Below are positions 6,621 through 8,787 of a DNA stretch of 8,787 nucleotides, piece after piece. Numbering within the stretch: position 1 is the stretch's first letter; each line of letters begins with the position of its first letter. The notes beneath the pieces are model-generated. The model was given only the letters and a program-made list of their open reading frames with translations. It had not been told where the DNA came from and ran no database searches. The DNA lies in assembly GCA_041649955.1 (NCBI GenBank), contig JBAZMD010000025.1:1-8787 (forward strand), written 5' to 3'. This stretch comes from JAQUPP01 sp041649955. GTDB taxonomy: Bacteria > Patescibacteriota > Patescibacteriia > UBA2591 > JAQUPP01. Position numbers and translations under genes: made by a program.

Positions 6621-6817
6621 TTATTTTCTCGATGATAGTCATCGCTGGATTAATTGGTTTTGGTTTGGGCTGTTGGATTACAACAACCGCCGTCGTTGAA
6701 ATTGCAAATAACTTCATCGAAATTGATTATGACTTAGTTAATCAAGCAATATGGAAATATAAAAATAATATTGGGGGATGTTTTTCTAATGAAATTTTAC
6801 AAAATCTTACTGGCTAA
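6584..6817 (+). CDS. Small single-pass membrane protein
   Basis: The 77-aa product has a basic N-terminus (MERNRIRTRN) followed by one long hydrophobic helix, about residues 11-31 (ALIIFSMIVIAGLIGFGLG), and a polar remainder, which predicts the C-terminus outside the cytoplasm. Two cysteines (30 and 66) flank the outer part. The helix could be an uncleaved signal anchor. AGAGGA just before the ATG is a ribosome binding site and favours this start, although it creates a 37-nt overlap with the preceding gene. One of four small membrane proteins in this interval. The function is unknown; a lysis or envelope role is inferred from context only. Confidence 0.65.
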   Translation: MERNRIRTRNALIIFSMIVIAGLIGFGLGCWITTTAVVEIANNFIEIDYDLVNQAIWKYKNNIGGCFSNEILQNLTG

Positions 6818-7064
6818 GGCTTACTTCGATAAGGGGCTCGGACTGACAAATTATATAAAATACATTTTAGCTTTCGCTGGAATTTTTGATTTCATCGACG
6901 GAAAAACTGCTTTAATTTTCGCAGTCGTTTACATTTTTTTCTGTTACATTCTCGGGAGATATTGGTATTCAATGGGGATTATCGAAACAGAAAATGAAAT
7001 TAACAATCTTTTCAATCCATTTCAAAAAGAAGTAAGAAAAAAATTAAGAATTAAAAAAAGATAA
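6789..7064 (+). CDS. Small two-helix membrane protein
   Basis: The 91-aa product begins MKFYKILLAKAYFDKG and has two predicted membrane helices, about 20-36 (TNYIKYILAFAGIFDFI region) and 40-58 (TALIFAVVYIFFCYILGR region), then an amphipathic polar segment ENEINNLFNPF (68-78) and a strongly basic C-terminus (KEVRKKLRIKKR). I chose the ATG at 6789 over an in-frame TTG at 6771, because GGGGG at 6773-6777 then sits as a ribosome binding site 11 nt upstream. It overlaps the previous gene by 29 nt. Its stop codon lies inside the promoter of the decoration gene. Together with the other membrane proteins it may form a holin-like or egress unit. Confidence 0.65.
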   Translation: MKFYKILLAKAYFDKGLGLTNYIKYILAFAGIFDFIDGKTALIFAVVYIFFCYILGRYWYSMGIIETENEINNLFNPFQKEVRKKLRIKKR

Positions 7065-7076
7065 AGCTTATATAAC
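7063..7076 (+). promoter_or_regulatory. Archaeal promoter for the capsid genes
   Basis: AAAGCTTATATAAC combines a purine-rich BRE-like AAAG with a TATA box (TTATATAA, 7068-7075) centred about 25 nt before the ATG at 7096. At that spacing transcription would start at or next to the ATG, giving a leaderless mRNA, and no Shine-Dalgarno is present. It lies at the end of the previous gene and would let the decoration and major capsid proteins be made in large amounts. Confidence 0.8.
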
Positions 7077-7095
7077 TCTGGTTTCTATCATTAAT

Positions 7096-7512
7096 ATGGC
7101 AAGAGAGGCAATATTGAGGGATACTAAACCTTTGGTTTCTAGATGTTATACTTGTGCAACAGGCACAGGCATCGCAAAGGGCACTTTTCTCAAAGTTGCT
7201 GATGCATTCACTGCGTCTGCTTCTACTGGAATAGGAGATATTTTTTGTGGTTTTGCTCACGCTGACGTAAACAAATCAACTGACACTGCTTTCAATACCG
7301 AAACTTCTGTAACTGCTGATAGTGGTGGAGTGTATGAATTGACTGCGAGCGGAGCGATTGTTGTTGGACAATTCGTTAAAACTGCTGGTGCTAATTATGT
7401 TATGGCTTGTGCTGATGCAGATGTTACAGCTTCTTACGCGAGGATTGTTGGTGTTGCTTTGGAAACAGCAACTGATAGTGAAGTGATAAACGTAGCAGTG
7501 AGGGCAATCTAA
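7096..7512 (+). CDS. Putative head decoration protein (DUF2190-like)
   Basis: The 138-aa product is small, almost all beta, and rich in Ala, Gly, Thr and Val. It has the layout of capsid decoration proteins: an early turn GTGIAKGTFLKV (23-34), then GDIFCGFAHADV (47-58), the repeat-like GVYELTASGAIVVGQFVKT (78-96) and a final RIVGVALETATDSEVINVAVRA (116-137), in which a GVALETA step is followed by a closing strand. The G.V..l.asGaI..G..V core is characteristic of DUF2190-type proteins that sit on the outer capsid. It directly precedes the major capsid gene with a one-base TAATG overlap and shares its strong promoter, as expected for a stoichiometric head component. An alternative is another small beta-barrel head protein. 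Confidence 0.65.
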   Translation: MAREAILRDTKPLVSRCYTCATGTGIAKGTFLKVADAFTASASTGIGDIFCGFAHADVNKSTDTAFNTETSVTADSGGVYELTASGAIVVGQFVKTAGANYVMACADADVTASYARIVGVALETATDSEVINVAVRAI

Positions 7513-8360
7513 TGACATTTTCAGGAACAGGAGAAGAAGCAGTAAGAGCAACAACTTATGACTTAGCGATAAAACAAATTGCAAATTACGCTTACAAATT
7601 TAAACAATTAGTTTCGGTGGTTAGTTCGTCTTCTTGGAAAAATTATTTTTTCAGAGAACAAACTAATGTTCCTGAGGGACAGAGTGGAAACGCAATCAAA
7701 GGAATTCCAAGAGGTGCTGACTTTCCTAATGCTGTTCTAACTTGGGAACAAGTTAATTCAAGGATTGATAAATATGGATTATCGGCGACAATAGACCACG
7801 AAGATTTAATTGCAGGGAACATTGATACACGAAACAGAACAATTCTTAGAATTGCCGAGGGAGTAGCGAAAGCAGTTGATAGCGAGATATATTCTGTTCT
7901 ATCGACTGACAGCAGTATTCAATCAGGCACTTTACAAGGCGGATACTGGAATGAAAGTTCAGGAGCAATAATCAAGGACTTGGCAAAATTCAAAGCTCAA
8001 GTTAAAGCATACTACGACAATGCGAAAGATTTCGCAGTGGTGGTTCATCCGGATATGGAACCCCACATTCTTCATTATATATACGAAAAAGGATCACAAG
8101 CAACTACAAGCGGACAGAGTGCTTTTAATGGAGAAATAGGAAATCCAGCAGGAGTAAGAGTTATTACTTCCTCAGTTGTCGCAGCGAGTTACGCTCTTTT
8201 TGTGGTGCCGAAAACTTGTGCAACTTGGAAGCAATTAATGGCTTTACAAACTGAAACTAAGACAGACGCATTCATCGGCGACGAAATAAGAGCTTGTGAA
8301 TACGGAGTAACAGAAGTTCACGAACCGAAACAGATTATTTATACGCAAGTAATCGCATAG
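7512..8360 (+). CDS. Major capsid protein, HK97 fold
   Basis: The 282-aa product has the order expected of the HK97 fold. There is a short N-terminal helix, an E-loop-like region with PEGQSGNAIKGIPRGADFP (54-72) and NSRIDKYGLSATIDHE (82-97), a long spine helix (about 98-131, RTILRIAEGVAKAVDSEIYSVLS), then the A-domain core FAVVVHPDMEPHILHYIY (174-191) with the conserved V-V-H-P turn and the strand GVRVITSSVV (214-223). There is no long N-terminal delta-like extension, so scaffolding is probably provided in trans. It follows the decoration gene by TAATG coupling from the promoter at 7063-7076. Size is within the usual range of 280-400 aa. It forms the icosahedral shell filled through the portal by TerL. 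Confidence 0.87.
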   Translation: MTFSGTGEEAVRATTYDLAIKQIANYAYKFKQLVSVVSSSSWKNYFFREQTNVPEGQSGNAIKGIPRGADFPNAVLTWEQVNSRIDKYGLSATIDHEDLIAGNIDTRNRTILRIAEGVAKAVDSEIYSVLSTDSSIQSGTLQGGYWNESSGAIIKDLAKFKAQVKAYYDNAKDFAVVVHPDMEPHILHYIYEKGSQATTSGQSAFNGEIGNPAGVRVITSSVVAASYALFVVPKTCATWKQLMALQTETKTDAFIGDEIRACEYGVTEVHEPKQIIYTQVIA

Positions 8361-8374
8361 AAAGGTTTATATTT
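8361..8374 (+). promoter_or_regulatory. Archaeal promoter for the fibre-like gene
   Basis: AAAGGTTTATATTT has the same BRE/TATA arrangement as the capsid promoter, with the box (TTTATATT, 8366-8373) centred about 25 nt before the ATG at 8395. The transcript would be leaderless. The T-rich tract that follows (8372-8377) could also weaken or end transcription from the capsid unit, but no clear terminator is visible. Confidence 0.78.
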
Positions 8375-8394
8375 TTTGTATTTCTAATATTTAT

Positions 8395-8787
8395 ATGACA
8401 CATAGAGCAGAGGGATTTGATGATATTTTTGAAAATTCAGTGATAATAAGAAAAAGTTGTCAAGCAAAAGATTTCATCGGCGACGGCTCAAAACTTAATA
8501 ATCTTCCTCTCTCTGCTTATGCACTCAAAGCAGGAAATGTAGGAACTCTCGACGGGATTTGGTCAAGTACAGAAACAGGTCCTGCAAAGATGGGAATTGA
8601 TTGGAATTATGCAAGGTTGTATGATATTGATGGTTCTGGAAATGAAGTTAATCTTGAACAAGGGTTTATAACAATGGCAAATGGAAAAATAACAGCAGGA
8701 GAATTAGGAATAGATAACATCAATATTAATGGAGCAATTATTTCAAGTAACACAGGAGAAATAAGTTTTTCTAATGAAAATCTTGTA
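8395..8787 (+). CDS. Fibre- or baseplate-like protein, 5' part only
   Basis: The 131 visible residues start MTHRAEGFDDIFE and run off the window. Residues 26-38 (DFIGDGSKLNNLP) match the FxGDGSxLxNLP motif common in phage tail fibres and other repeat-containing virion proteins. Residues 104-130 (LGIDNININGAIISS and the strand EISFSNENL after it) resemble the G-x-I-S-S-x-x-G-x-I repeats of beta-solenoid fibre shafts. It is transcribed from its own leaderless promoter right after the major capsid gene, so it is likely a separately regulated adsorption protein, or a large structural protein. Full length, C-terminal receptor domain and any chaperone domain lie outside the window. Confidence 0.6.
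   Translation, partial: MTHRAEGFDDIFENSVIIRKSCQAKDFIGDGSKLNNLPLSAYALKAGNVGTLDGIWSSTETGPAKMGIDWNYARLYDIDGSGNEVNLEQGFITMANGKITAGELGIDNININGAIISSNTGEISFSNENLV

Noticed and set aside
6771..6788. TTG start for the two-helix membrane protein
   Set aside because: An ATG 18 bases downstream has the GGGGG run at a normal distance upstream; with the TTG the run would lie inside the coding region.
7276..7584. Minus-strand frame across the decoration and capsid junction
   Set aside because: The product is Ser/Leu/Asn-rich low-complexity sequence opposite two well-supported plus-strand genes.
8372..8390. Transcription terminator after the major capsid gene
   Set aside because: There is a T-rich stretch but it forms part of the spacer between the promoter and ATG of the next gene, and no convincing T-run array or hairpin is present.

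Overview
The window reads as the packaging and head-morphogenesis module of a tailed virus (HK97-fold Caudoviricetes type) or provirus infecting an archaeon. The virus call rests on an ordered series of plus-strand genes: HNH endonuclease, terminase large subunit, portal, a candidate head decoration protein, HK97-type major capsid protein, and the start of a fibre-like protein. The archaeal call rests on two promoters (before 7096 and before 8395). Each has a purine-rich BRE-like element and a TTTATATA-type TATA box centred about 25 nt before the ATG, which is the layout of leaderless archaeal transcripts. The AT-rich genome and the AAAG(C/G)TTATATA promoter style would fit a DPANN-type (Woese-/Pace-/Nanoarchaeota-like) host, but the host is inference only.

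Layout: 1-203 is a non-coding control region. It holds a cluster of TTCCA-N-TGGAA palindromes, two AT-rich TATA-like elements and a perfect (AAT)13 tract touching the first start codon. 204-2234 is the packaging block: a ribbon-helix-helix-like protein with a coiled-coil tail, a 60-aa helical protein, an HNH nuclease and TerL. 2234-5361 holds a 58-aa ORF, a probable helical virion protein, a beta-rich virion protein, the portal, and a 297-aa protein with a TTQP repeat linker. 5358-7064 is a run of small genes: four small membrane proteins, an acidic coiled-coil protein that could be the scaffold, and two proteins I do not recognise. 7063-8360 is a promoter, a decoration-like protein and the major capsid protein. 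8361-8787 is a second promoter and a fibre-like gene cut by the window end.

The genes are packed almost without spacers. From 204 to 5438 most junctions are TAATG or ATGA overlaps with no visible Shine-Dalgarno. Between about 5670 and 6800 several starts have GGAG/GGGGG-type sites and longer overlaps. Within the late region only the capsid pair and the fibre have clear promoters of their own, so those products can be made in excess of the single polycistron.

The most unexpected whole-window signal is compositional. The tetranucleotide CATG does not occur once in 8787 bases, and GATC occurs twice, while TCGA, with the same base composition, occurs about 36 times by hand count. This looks like selection against restriction or modification sites in the host. 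No minus-strand gene, RNA gene, CRISPR array or insertion sequence was supported.
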